A stretch of 64,000 bases of DNA from OMIW01 sp044235645 (GTDB lineage: Bacteria; Bdellovibrionota_C; UBA2361; OMIW01): contig JBIIHQ010000003.1 of the NCBI GenBank assembly GCA_044235645.1, positions 257,262 to 321,261 on the forward strand, in the 5' to 3' direction. The stretch's first letter is position 1, and every line of letters starts with the position of its first letter. This document shows positions 26,868-35,278 of this stretch, piece after piece. The notes beneath the pieces are model-generated. The model searched no databases and was not told where the DNA came from. It saw only the letters and a program-made list of their open reading frames with translations. The position numbers were made by a program, and so were the translations under genes.

Positions 26868-27575
26868 TCAGTCGCTCGCTACGAGCCCCCGAGAAGACGC
26901 CAGAGTATAGAGGTAGTCCACCACCTCCGTCAATGCGCGACCCCCATTGTCTACTCGAACGGCATCCGGAGCCGCCACCGTGGGCGATATCGCCCGTTCA
27001 GCATCCCGCCGATCACGCTCGATTATTTCGGCCCGAAGGACTGATTCATCAGCTGCAACACCCTCCCCCCGCGCTTCGCGCCACTGCTGAATTCGACGAG
27101 AAATTCTAAGATCCTCAGGAGCTTCAACGAAAAGCTTCAATTGAGCATCGGGGAAGATAACCGTTCCGAGATCCCGCCCCTCACCAACTATCGGATAAGG
27201 AGCATACGCCTGCCGCTGAGGCTGAACGAGAGCTTGTCGAACCCGTCGAGAGGTTGCCACGCACGAGGCCGCCTCTGAAATTCGCGAATCAGAGAGGTCA
27301 ACAGCGACCGTTCGCCCATCAACAAGCACTCGTCCCATCCCCGAAGAATCGACCTCCACTTCCCACGAGTGCGACTCGACAAATGCCCCGAGCGTTCCCT
27401 CATCCCCAAGGTCAATCCCTCGCGCCAACGCTTCCCATCCCACCGCCCGATAGAGGAGCCCACTACTGAAATGCACGAAGCCCAATCGACGAGCAAGGTG
27501 GCGCGCAATGGAGGATTTACCCGATGCAGCGAGACCATCCACCGTAATTACTATCCGAGAAGCGGGCGTTACCAC
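26868..27575 (-). CDS. cmk: cytidylate kinase
   Basis: A 235-residue CMP/dCMP kinase. The P-loop is in ITVDGLAASGKSSIARHLAR, FSSGLLYRAVGWEA is the substrate-site segment following the canonical D-T-G (here S-S-G) motif, GEGRDLGTVIFPDAQLKLFV is the G-R-D-[IL]-G-T signature, and RRDAERAISPTVAAPDAVRVDN closes the fold. The start is GTG, supported by GGAGGTG at -8. It phosphorylates CMP for RNA and DNA precursor synthesis and heads the long run cmk-rpsA-mutS. Confidence 0.94.
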   Translation of the reverse strand: MVTPASRIVITVDGLAASGKSSIARHLARRLGFVHFSSGLLYRAVGWEALARGIDLGDEGTLGAFVESHSWEVEVDSSGMGRVLVDGRTVAVDLSDSRISEAASCVATSRRVRQALVQPQRQAYAPYPIVGEGRDLGTVIFPDAQLKLFVEAPEDLRISRRIQQWREARGEGVAADESVLRAEIIERDRRDAERAISPTVAAPDAVRVDNGGRALTEVVDYLYTLASSRGLVASD

Positions 27576-27656
27576 GTCTTACACCTCCGAAACACAACTC
27601 ACCCAAAAAAACTACCTTGGATGGAATAAAAGCCACTCCGATCCAGGGTGAGAGGC

Positions 27657-27665
27657 ATCATACCA
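27657..27665 (-). promoter_or_regulatory. possible extended -10 promoter for the cmk operon
   Basis: Reading leftwards, TGGTATGAT contains the extended -10 TG plus TATGAT. A good -35 is not seen. The predicted transcript start would be about 75 bases before the cmk GTG. Confidence 0.4.
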
Positions 27666-27800
27666 GAAGGAACTCTGGAGAAAAGTCGATGGGCTTGCGA
27701 ATAGCCTCGGAGGTTAGCTCTGCTATGTCGATTTATCTCAAGGAGACAATCAAAAAAGTCGATATAAGAGGTACCGGATGAGTATTTATTCAATCCACGT

Positions 27801-28973
27801 ATGAGACGACGCCCTCAACCGCCTCTCAGTCGCCCAATTCCTCAAAAAACATTTCCGTCCTTTGACGTCATTGATACCGGGGTCGTTCTTTCCGGCGGAG
27901 GCTCACGCGCTGCGTATCAGGTCGGTGCGCTGCGAGCCCTCTGCCGTTTCTTTGACCACCCCTCTCACCCGATTAACACCATCGTTGGGAGCAGTATCGG
28001 CGCCGTTAATGGGCTCGTGCTCGCTTCACTGCTAAAGCACGGTGTCCACGAGGCAGTTAATCAGATGGAACTCATCTGGCGCGAGCGCACCATTCGAAAT
28101 ACCTTTAGTGGTTCCCCCTCCCGAGCATTCCTGAGGGCTCTCCTCATCGCGCAGCAACAGCTTCGCTCTCCCGGCCCCAACCTTTCAGATCGATCGGTTT
28201 TTGACCCCGCCCCTCTTAAAGAGGTTGTCGACCGAATAATCAGCGAGTGTGGTGGGCTCACCCCCGAAACACGGCACCCCTCCCTTACCTCGGTAGGAGT
28301 AATGACCACGATTGAGGGGCCCGAGAGAAAGCCGCTCCTCTTCCTCTCCTCCCATAAGCATCCCTCACCTGAGGCGATGGCGGGTGCCACCTTTGATATT
28401 ACCATGGTACCCGACCTGCGAGCCAAACACGGATTCGCCTCCGCAGCTCTCCCCTCCATTCTTCCCGCAGTAGAGCTCGATACCGATCGAGGCAAAGTAA
28501 GACTCGTCGACGGAGGCATCTCGATAAACGTACCGATCGATCCCGCGGTACGCCTCGGTGCGAATCGGGTATATTCAATCGATGTATCGGGGCGTCACTG
28601 GTGGCTCGACAGATTTGGTGAACCCCACGACACCCGACCCTCGTGGGAAGTCGCCGCTGAGCCCGAAACATTTTGTCTGCGTCCTCCGAAGACCGCCTCG
28701 TTCCGAACCCGACGTTCCCTCGGTCCCATCCTCAAAGACGCCGTGGGAAGCTCAACGAGACGATTTATCGCCGCCGCAGGCCCCGTGTGGCCCCTTTTTA
28801 GCATCCTTAAGAAAAAACTGGGCGAGGAGGTGGCATATGAGAGCATGACGTATGTCGCTCTTGACCCCGAATACCTCCAGGGACTCATCGAATTGGGTTA
28901 TTCAGAAACAGTCATGACCCTCGAAGAGATGAGGCGCAATGATCTCGTATCACTCGGCACTAAAGTCGCGTAG
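27801..28973 (+). CDS. patatin-like phospholipase family protein
   Basis: A 390-residue patatin-like serine hydrolase. Oxyanion motif VVLSGGGSRAAYQVGALRAL lies at residues about 29-48, the nucleophile elbow G-x-S-x-G is GSSIG (residue about 67-71), and the catalytic Asp is in DGGIS at about residue 239. Such enzymes hydrolyse acyl lipids by a Ser-Asp dyad and act in lipid turnover or as effectors. No signal peptide is seen. Between 240 and 300 it has a basic region with RVYSIDVSGRHWW. Its last 24 bases overlap the convergent gene at 28950-29720. Confidence 0.9.
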   Translation: MRRRPQPPLSRPIPQKTFPSFDVIDTGVVLSGGGSRAAYQVGALRALCRFFDHPSHPINTIVGSSIGAVNGLVLASLLKHGVHEAVNQMELIWRERTIRNTFSGSPSRAFLRALLIAQQQLRSPGPNLSDRSVFDPAPLKEVVDRIISECGGLTPETRHPSLTSVGVMTTIEGPERKPLLFLSSHKHPSPEAMAGATFDITMVPDLRAKHGFASAALPSILPAVELDTDRGKVRLVDGGISINVPIDPAVRLGANRVYSIDVSGRHWWLDRFGEPHDTRPSWEVAAEPETFCLRPPKTASFRTRRSLGPILKDAVGSSTRRFIAAAGPVWPLFSILKKKLGEEVAYESMTYVALDPEYLQGLIELGYSETVMTLEEMRRNDLVSLGTKVA

Positions 28974-29720
28974 GGCAGCCGCGCCCCGTCGCATCGGATG
29001 ACGGTGCTTAACGAGAAGGAACGATTTCAAGACTGCTGCAGCCGCTTCGCCCTCCTCAAAGGAAAGCCGTTGGAACCACCCATTCGGAATTCGCTGCGCA
29101 AGAATCGCCATATGGCGTGCCTCAGCTTCAGACGACGTCGCGGAGGCAACCACTAAAACCGGGCACCGAATTCGGTGAAGAAACGGCTCGGGGAAGAAAT
29201 GGTCTGATCCCATCCGCAGGGGCAACCCCAAAGGGAGCCACCTCTCAAGCCGAGCAACCACCCGCTCGCTCCATGATGCCCCAAGCTCAACTGTCGGATC
29301 TGCGAGAATAATCACCTGACATAGTTTAGGTCGCGTCACTGCAAGAAGCTCAACCAAGACCGAACCTCTGCCCACCCCGATCATCGGGCAGTGTCGCACT
29401 CCGAGCGACTCAAGACACGTCTCAACCTCCGCACTCGTCGCCTCCCACTCACTACCCGAGGTAGGCGGAGCAACAAGGAGCTCAATGACCCGGCCATCGG
29501 CGATAACGGCTCCCTCCGCACCCTCTTGCGAGATCCACGCCCCCCTCATCATCCCCTTCTTTTCGATGAGCAACTCCTTACCATCCCGCAAACCACTACG
29601 CACAATCACAACGGCCCGGCCGGTGCCCCTGACAGTTTGCACCTGAACCCGACGGAGCGGGACCCGCCCTTCGCTCATCTCGCCAATGACACCTTTTAAC
29701 TCCGACGCCCCCTTCGCCAT
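28950..29720 (-). CDS. alpha/beta-hydrolase-like protein, likely non-catalytic
   Basis: A 256-residue protein that looks like an alpha/beta-hydrolase fold but without the nucleophile elbow: the expected G-x-S-x-G place reads IGVGRGSVLVELLAV (residue about 130), with Gly and Arg rather than a central Ser. CPVLVVASATSSE resembles the strand before the acidic residue. The start at 29720 is chosen because GGAGGAGGG lies directly upstream; a longer frame adds an implausible 44-residue N-terminus. Its 3' end overlaps the patatin-like gene by 24 bp on the other strand. Function unknown. Confidence 0.6.
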   Translation of the reverse strand: MAKGASELKGVIGEMSEGRVPLRRVQVQTVRGTGRAVVIVRSGLRDGKELLIEKKGMMRGAWISQEGAEGAVIADGRVIELLVAPPTSGSEWEATSAEVETCLESLGVRHCPMIGVGRGSVLVELLAVTRPKLCQVIILADPTVELGASWSERVVARLERWLPLGLPLRMGSDHFFPEPFLHRIRCPVLVVASATSSEAEARHMAILAQRIPNGWFQRLSFEEGEAAAAVLKSFLLVKHRHPMRRGAAALRDFSAE

Positions 29721-29892
29721 CCCTCCTCCGTCACCTGTAAAGCCAAAAACTCCCCCTTTTCTAACCCAACGAAACCCGGTATAACATAGTATCGAGCCTA
29801 TAAGAAGGTCGAGATAAAGGTAGTCAGGGGAAGCCCCGTCGGCCATCCCCAATCGAGAGCGTCCTCAAGGGAGTACTGTATGCGGAGAGGCC

Positions 29893-30324
29893 ATGACTGA
29901 AGAAGCCATGACTGGCGGTGTGCCATCCGATGAAGCTACAGGCCTCGACGCCAGCTGTCAGGAATCCACTCCCCCCTCCAGACCTGGGCCGATTCGCGTT
30001 GGATCCGGTACCGCAGAATCACCGACTGAGGCAGCCACCCCCACCCGTCGCTTCGCCTGCCACCACTACAATAGCTGCCTGAGCCTCGCCGCCGTGCTTA
30101 ACTGGGATAGTTTCTCATGTCGAGGATGCTCGGGAGAAATCGATGAGGCAGTTCGATGGCGAGCAAAAAGCGAAAGCCGTCGAGACGCCACTCTCAAAAG
30201 ACTTTGCGTTATCCCCAACCCTCCCATCATGCGATCGTCCGCGAGTTCGCGCCAACCGGGTCAATCCGGAACGACGATCCAGGTTAATCCCATCGTTAAT
30301 CTTCGTTCGGTCGGTCCACGATAA
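29893..30324 (+). CDS. small protein with CX5C-X13-CX2C zinc-ribbon-like cluster
   Basis: A 143-residue protein with a compact Cys cluster at residues 56-79: C-x5-C-x13-C-x2-C in FACHHYNSCLSLAAVLNWDSF followed by SCRGC. The C-L-x-x-A-A-x-x-x-W-x-S-F-x-C-x-x-C pattern recurs in small proteins I have seen in deltaproteobacterial genomes, whose function is not known to me. The N-terminal 50 residues are low-complexity Ser/Thr/Pro; the tail is basic. GGAGAG precedes the ATG. A metal-binding or nucleic-acid-binding role is inferred from the cysteines only. The DUF6445-like gene follows in the same direction. Confidence 0.6.
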   Translation: MTEEAMTGGVPSDEATGLDASCQESTPPSRPGPIRVGSGTAESPTEAATPTRRFACHHYNSCLSLAAVLNWDSFSCRGCSGEIDEAVRWRAKSESRRDATLKRLCVIPNPPIMRSSASSRQPGQSGTTIQVNPIVNLRSVGPR

Positions 30325-30437
30325 GGGAATCTTGCCCCCGACGAATTTCTTCATTACCCTCGCGGATGTGGTGTGCAAAAAGGTTGCGCATGCCAGAGGC
30401 TGAAAAAGGATGAGCGGCCCACTGTTCGCGAGGATGT

Positions 30438-31385
30438 ATGCACGAAACTTCTTCTCCCCTCTACAAGGGATACATTGATTCGATTTTACGAGATGACCAA
30501 GCGGTGACCGTTAACGCGTGGGCTGCGAGTACCACCCCTTACACCGCGGAGGACATCTCAGTCTTTTTACCCGCGACTAATAGCACCATATCGTGTCGTG
30601 CGACCATCTCCCAAAGACCAGACGTCTATACCTTTTATAATCAGGTCCATAGTGGGTACCTCAACAGCGGAATTCAGGTAACCTTTACCGCCCAACCAAG
30701 CGAGTGCTTGATATCGATTCGAGGGGAGCCACTCTTTACCATTCCCGGAAACAAATTTGCGGGACTCGCGATCGACGAGATAATCCGGCCAAACCGACGG
30801 GCAAAGACGGAGCTGATCGTCGTTGATAATTTCTATGAAAACCCGGACATCGTCAGAGAATACGCTCTCACCCGAGAATTCAAGTCGAACGAGATGTACC
30901 ACAAGGGAAACCGCACCGAAGAGCGATATATACCGAGCTGGGTAAAGGATGAATTCAGCCGCATCCTTAATAAACAGGTAACCGAATTCGTTGGAGCAAC
31001 GGGGGTCTTCCAGTACTGCGTTGCTCAGGACAGCGTCGTCTACCACTACGATACGCAGGAGTATGCGGCGATGGTGTATCTTTCGCCACATGCCCCCCTC
31101 CAGACGGGGACCCAGACATTTCGCAGCAAAATTACCGGACTCTTCGGGGCAGCTACCGATGACGACGCGAGCCGGCTTGGTAAAACAAAGGAGGAATTAG
31201 ACCGATTAAGCTTCAACGGAAACAATTTCTACGATCGGAATAACATGGAGCTCGTCGATTCCGTGGCGAACGTCTACAATCGTTGCGTCATCTTCCACGC
31301 GAGAGCTCTCCACGCCGCCACCGGTTACTATGGGAGCAACAAGGACGACTCCCGTTTATTCCATCTTTATTTTTTCAATTGCTGA
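30438..31385 (+). CDS. DUF6445-like protein, possible 2-oxoglutarate/Fe(II) dioxygenase
   Basis: A 315-residue protein. LIVVDNFYENPDIVREYAL (residues about 128-147) matches the start of DUF6445/prolyl-hydroxylase-like domains. A possible iron triad is His203 and Asp205 (VVYHYDTQEYAAMVYLSP) with a distal His at 287 or 292 (FHARALHAATGYY). These fit an H-x-D...H double-stranded beta-helix, but the 2-oxoglutarate-binding Arg is not certain. The first 120 residues form a beta-rich domain of unknown kind. The tail HLYFFNC is typical of the family. Substrate unknown. Confidence 0.65.
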   Translation: MHETSSPLYKGYIDSILRDDQAVTVNAWAASTTPYTAEDISVFLPATNSTISCRATISQRPDVYTFYNQVHSGYLNSGIQVTFTAQPSECLISIRGEPLFTIPGNKFAGLAIDEIIRPNRRAKTELIVVDNFYENPDIVREYALTREFKSNEMYHKGNRTEERYIPSWVKDEFSRILNKQVTEFVGATGVFQYCVAQDSVVYHYDTQEYAAMVYLSPHAPLQTGTQTFRSKITGLFGAATDDDASRLGKTKEELDRLSFNGNNFYDRNNMELVDSVANVYNRCVIFHARALHAATGYYGSNKDDSRLFHLYFFNC

Positions 31386-31588
31386 TTCTAGGTCGACAGA
31401 GCGATCGCGGATAGCGATGGAAGTGAAAGGCGCGTATCCGCCCGACGGTCCAATCCGAAAAGAACTCTCCCAGTACATCGCGATGAGGTTAAACGGGGTG
31501 AGCGCGGGTCAAAGTTTACGACGGACGATGCGAATATCCTTTTTAACCCCAAACGGGCACGTGCCCCCTTAACCCTCCTCACACAAAA

Positions 31589-32782
31589 TCACAGCTGGAA
31601 GAGCGATTTGAGCTTGGCCTCTACGAGGCGAACGTGATTAGGATTTGTCGATGGTTGGCCGTTCACGAGAAGCTGCACCTGCCCGTTTGCACCGTTGATG
31701 GTTAATTGATAAGGACCTCCCTCCCGGCCGCCTACCGTTATCACATCCCCCGTAAAACTCGCTTGCGAGATAGCCCCCTTCGCTTTCGCGTCCTGAAGCT
31801 TCTCCATGATCTCTCCCTTCCGAGTCCTCCACGCTTCAGCAATGGATGCCTGTTCCTCCGGGCTAATGGTGCCATTAATCGTAATCTGCCCTGCCGTCGT
31901 CTGAGACGGCCGCGATGCTGGAGCCGGACCCGACGAGGGTCCCGGAGATGAAGCGGGTGTTGTACTCACGGACCGGCCGAGAAACCCCTCCACATCACCA
32001 AGTATCCGACGCCTTATGGCCCCTAACTCGGGCAAGCTTGGGTCGGCACCAGGAAGCCTCGGATCTCCCCCCGTCCTCATGTACTCAAGAATGAACTTCT
32101 TCGCGCCTACGGCCACTGCCACCGAAATCCTGTCCGGTGCCTCTGTCACCTGACCTGGATACTTCTGCTTGAGGTAATCGGCAAAGCCGGGTTTTTGGGA
32201 AGCCTCCCGAATAGCTGCCTCCTCCCTTGCCGAGAAGATTCCCGATTCAGGTGTTGCTCCCGCGTCAGGCCTTGTAGCCCCGCCTGGCTGAGGAGTCGTC
32301 CCTCCCGATGATTGCTTCTGTACCAAGGCTTTACAGGCAGGCCGCAATGCCTCGTGAACCGCGGCCAACCCCTGTTCCATCCTCACTTTGTCGAAAGGAA
32401 CCCCATTTACCAAACTTTTTTCTTTTACTATGTCGCCCGATGCCACATGGACTAACAGGTCTACCTTTTTACCTTTCGGGTCAGAAACCTCGACTCGTCG
32501 ATACCCCTCGGGCAGCGGCTTTCCATCTGCTCCCTTATCGTGAACCGCGAACGTTATCCCATCTCGGGTCACCGACTCACCCGGCTTTACCGATGAGAGA
32601 AGTTCCCTCATAGCGACCTTCTCTTGCTGCTTGTACGGCTCGCTTTTGACAATCGCCGTCGTAGAATCAAGACGGGGAAAGCTGGAAGACGCTGGTTGAG
32701 TCGCTGCTGGAGTTGGTGTTGCACCGGGCGCGGCCGATGGAGTGGGTGATGAAGGCGCTGGTTGCGTCGCTGCTGCTGTCAC
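31589..32782 (-). CDS. uncharacterised protein, tandem paralogue A
   Basis: A 397-residue protein of no family known to me. It begins with a Pro/Ala/Thr/Ser-rich stretch of about 45 residues (TAAATQPAPSSPTPSAAPGA), then a module of about 105 residues (SEPYKQQEKVAMRELLSS ... ESVTRDGITFAVHDKGADG ... VDLLVHVASGDIVKEK ... AAVHEALRPACKALVQK) that is also in the gene immediately upstream, 33062-34237. A second Pro/Ser-rich linker separates a helical middle from a C-terminal beta-hairpin-like segment (PYQLTINGANGQVQLLVNGQP). No signal peptide is present. GTG at 32782 is the start: AAGGAGGGG precedes it by 3 bases and the longer frame is unsupported. Expressed together with its paralogue, perhaps as a multi-domain scaffold or cell-surface protein; speculation. 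Confidence 0.65.
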   Translation of the reverse strand: MTAAATQPAPSSPTPSAAPGATPTPAATQPASSSFPRLDSTTAIVKSEPYKQQEKVAMRELLSSVKPGESVTRDGITFAVHDKGADGKPLPEGYRRVEVSDPKGKKVDLLVHVASGDIVKEKSLVNGVPFDKVRMEQGLAAVHEALRPACKALVQKQSSGGTTPQPGGATRPDAGATPESGIFSAREEAAIREASQKPGFADYLKQKYPGQVTEAPDRISVAVAVGAKKFILEYMRTGGDPRLPGADPSLPELGAIRRRILGDVEGFLGRSVSTTPASSPGPSSGPAPASRPSQTTAGQITINGTISPEEQASIAEAWRTRKGEIMEKLQDAKAKGAISQASFTGDVITVGGREGGPYQLTINGANGQVQLLVNGQPSTNPNHVRLVEAKLKSLFQL

Positions 32783-32785
32783 GGT

Positions 32786-32794
32786 CCCCTCCTT
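32786..32794 (-). promoter_or_regulatory. Shine-Dalgarno sequence fixing paralogue A start
   Basis: AAGGAGGGG followed by ACC and GTG. The same geometry (GAGGAGGGG, AGT, GTG) is found for the paralogue at 34241-34249. Confidence 0.6.
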
Positions 32795-33061
32795 AATTCC
32801 TACTATTTTTTCTATCGCCCTCATAACGAGAAACGCTTCTTCAGGGGTTATGGCTTCCTTTTAATGCAATGTGCCCCAAGACCACTCAATCTACTCGAAG
32901 TCGGTCGCACTTCTCGTCCCTCGAGGAGGGATTCACTCGACAATATCACGGAGACGGCGGACCGCGCCGACAAACGGTACGGCAATAGCACCCATAACCA
33001 GGGGCACATGCACCGGAGGCTCGCTAAATAATGAGGCTGTTACCGAGGAGAGGGGAGTCCC

Positions 33062-34237
33062 CTACGCCGGACCCTTCCCGTACACATCACGGTAAGCCTT
33101 TCTTATCGCGGCGACATCTGATGGATCATCGAGCTTCAGCGGTTTGCCCTTGAGAACCCCTGCGACGGGCTCTCCCGCCGCATTCACGGCCAAGACAAGG
33201 GACGCGGCGGAGTTTGGGCCTTTTGGTCGCAGAATGAGATAGGACGTGGCATCAACCCGCGAAAAAGGCGCTTCCTCTGGGTACGGGTTTGTCGTGGAGC
33301 TCTCAATTACTCCCCCTGTCGTCGTTCGGAACAGCTGGGGCGTCCCCTTGAGGAACTCCGATTTACCAAGCGACGTCAGCCAGGCTTTATCAGACAGCGC
33401 AGGGGTTGCTTCCGGTTTTGTCCCGGCTCCCACTGAGCTTACCACCTTTTGAAACCTGTCAAGATCCTCTCTTCTGCTCAAATTAAGGGCCTGAGGCGGC
33501 TCCCCACGTTCACGATACACCGGATGAGCAATCTCCCCCTTGCCATCAACGACGAAACTCACCTCCTCATTTTTCTCAGAACGTGCGCGTACGGATACTC
33601 GGTGACGGCCATCAGGCTGAAGCACACTTGCGATGGTTCCCGAACCGACCTCCTGTGGTCCTTTGCCCGCATGTTCCCGAGCCAAAGTCGCAAGCTCTCT
33701 TCCGATAACGGGTGTCGGGGATCCTTTATCCCGCGACGAGCCCGAGCGAGACTCGGTTCCCCTATCGGGTGAATCTGCTGACTTTTGCACTATGGCTCTA
33801 CACATCGGTCGCAGCGCCTCATGAACCGCTGCGACACCCTGCTCTGTCCGAACCTTATCCCAGGACACCCCGCCGATCGAACTTTTCTGTTTGACTATGT
33901 CGCCTGATGCTACGTGGACAATTAGTTCAACTTTTTTACCGCTGCGGTCAGCTATCTCAACGCGACGAAACCCCTCATCAGCTCCCTTGTCGTGCACCGT
34001 GAACGTGACCCCATCCCTGGTGACCGACTCACCGACCTTCGTCGATGCAAGAAGCGCTTTCATCGCATCCTTCTCACCCTGTTTGTAGGGGTCACTCTGA
34101 ACCAACTCTCGGACTGAAGAGACCGGCCGGAAGCTCACCACTCCGGGCGCAGAAGACGTAGCTGGTGCTGACGATGTCGCCGGGGCCGGTGATGTAGCTC
34201 TGGCTCCCCCTCCCTGGTCTTGGGTTTCAACTGCCAC
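33062..34237 (-). CDS. uncharacterised protein, tandem paralogue B
   Basis: A 391-residue protein sharing its N-terminal domain with paralogue A: QSDPYKQGEKDAMKALLAST, ESVTRDGVTFTVHDKGADEG, VELIVHVASGDIVKQKSS and VAAVHEALRPMCRAIVQKS align almost without gaps. A Ser/Ala/Pro-rich N-terminus (SPAPATSSAPATSSAPG) precedes it. The rest differs: a middle with EVSFVVDGKGEIAHPVY and a C-terminal SLVLAVNAAGEPVAGVLKGK that has the same two-strand pattern as the end of paralogue A. GTG at 34237 has GAGGAGGGG upstream. No membrane segment or signal peptide is seen. The two genes are 279 bp apart and head the same way; I know of no such family. Confidence 0.65.
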   Translation of the reverse strand: MAVETQDQGGGARATSPAPATSSAPATSSAPGVVSFRPVSSVRELVQSDPYKQGEKDAMKALLASTKVGESVTRDGVTFTVHDKGADEGFRRVEIADRSGKKVELIVHVASGDIVKQKSSIGGVSWDKVRTEQGVAAVHEALRPMCRAIVQKSADSPDRGTESRSGSSRDKGSPTPVIGRELATLAREHAGKGPQEVGSGTIASVLQPDGRHRVSVRARSEKNEEVSFVVDGKGEIAHPVYRERGEPPQALNLSRREDLDRFQKVVSSVGAGTKPEATPALSDKAWLTSLGKSEFLKGTPQLFRTTTGGVIESSTTNPYPEEAPFSRVDATSYLILRPKGPNSAASLVLAVNAAGEPVAGVLKGKPLKLDDPSDVAAIRKAYRDVYGKGPA

Positions 34238-34358
34238 ACTCCCCTCCTCACAAAACTCGCACACCTTCCGCTCCCCCTCCCACCGAGGGCTCTCTAGCGT
34301 TATGCCCCTAGCTCTCAAACGGGTGACCCCAAATGGGTAAAAATCTTTGCCGGAGCCG

Positions 34359-35276
34359 CTATTTTCGTTCCCCCTCCACCTCTCCCCTAACCAAAAATCC
34401 CGCTGCTAACCCACGACCCGCGCTCTCCCCTATCACAAGCTGCCGCGACTCACGAAAGCGCACCCCTAACCCCTTTCCTTCTGCCAACACACAGTCACGA
34501 ACGAGATTTTCAATCACTACATTTCCCACCTCATAACTATGGGTTGTGACAATCAATGCTCCACCCTCCTCGTGGCCCCTATCTGCCTGAGCTCCTGTCC
34601 GCCGAAGGAGCCTCACCATCGCCTGAAGCAACGGGACAATAATCTCCCCCAGCTCCCAGCGAGATTTTGGGGTCGGCCGGCTGAATGACGGTGGATCGGC
34701 GATAATGAGGTCGTAACGGCTCCCCCGCTTTATCTCTCGATTCAGGAACGAGAGGGCATCCTCCGTAATGAAGCGGATAGACGATATGCTATTTGCTTGA
34801 GCATTTTCCCGAGCCCATCCGATGGCGCTTTTCGAGAGATCAACATGGGTGACCTCTGCCCCCGCCGCCGCAGCAGCAATGGAAGCAAGCCCCGTGTAGG
34901 CAAAGAGATTAAGAATCCGAGCGCCGGGACGGGACGCAACCGCCCGAATCTCAGGGAGATACGACGCATGCTCTGGGAATACCCCAACCTGGCCGTTTGA
35001 TTGACACCGAACGAGCAATGTGACCCCGTCGATGATGACGGGCCACTGCGCCGGCAATTTCCTGGTGCTTCGCCATCCGCTCGCTGGAAGATAGATACCA
35101 TCAGGATCAAAGTCCGATGTGGCGCGTCGTCGCCAGCAGGCAAGACTCGCGGGACGCTCAAGAAGATATTCTCCCCACCGCTCGACACGTACCCCCTCTC
35201 CCGAATCAACAAGAGCATAGGTGCCCGGAATTGGCGAGAGGTTACTAACCCCCAATGAGAGCTCTGCCGCCGCCAC
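34359..35276 (-). CDS. class I SAM-dependent methyltransferase, RlmI-like
   Basis: A 305-residue RNA methyltransferase-like protein of the RlmI/DUF2431-COG1092 kind. GVFPEHASYLPEIRAVASRP precedes the SAM-binding ILNLFAYTGLASIAAAAAGA, the ribose-contacting HVDLSKSAIGWARENAQ follows, and IIADPPSFSRPTPKSRWEL holds the D-P-P-S-[FY] motif. In E. coli RlmI this motif belongs to the m5C1962 enzyme on 23S rRNA; the target here is not known. The GTG start lies 2 bp after the pdxT stop with GGGGAG upstream, so translation is probably coupled. It lacks the N-terminal PUA domain of full RlmI (396 residues). Confidence 0.8.
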   Translation of the reverse strand: MAAAELSLGVSNLSPIPGTYALVDSGEGVRVERWGEYLLERPASLACWRRRATSDFDPDGIYLPASGWRSTRKLPAQWPVIIDGVTLLVRCQSNGQVGVFPEHASYLPEIRAVASRPGARILNLFAYTGLASIAAAAAGAEVTHVDLSKSAIGWARENAQANSISSIRFITEDALSFLNREIKRGSRYDLIIADPPSFSRPTPKSRWELGEIIVPLLQAMVRLLRRTGAQADRGHEEGGALIVTTHSYEVGNVVIENLVRDCVLAEGKGLGVRFRESRQLVIGESAGRGLAAGFLVRGEVEGERK

Positions 35277-35278
35277 CG

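Noticed and set aside
29721..29852. N-terminal extension of the alpha/beta-hydrolase-like gene
   Set aside because: The inner ATG at 29720 has a perfect GGAGGAGGG before it, and the extension is not protein-like.
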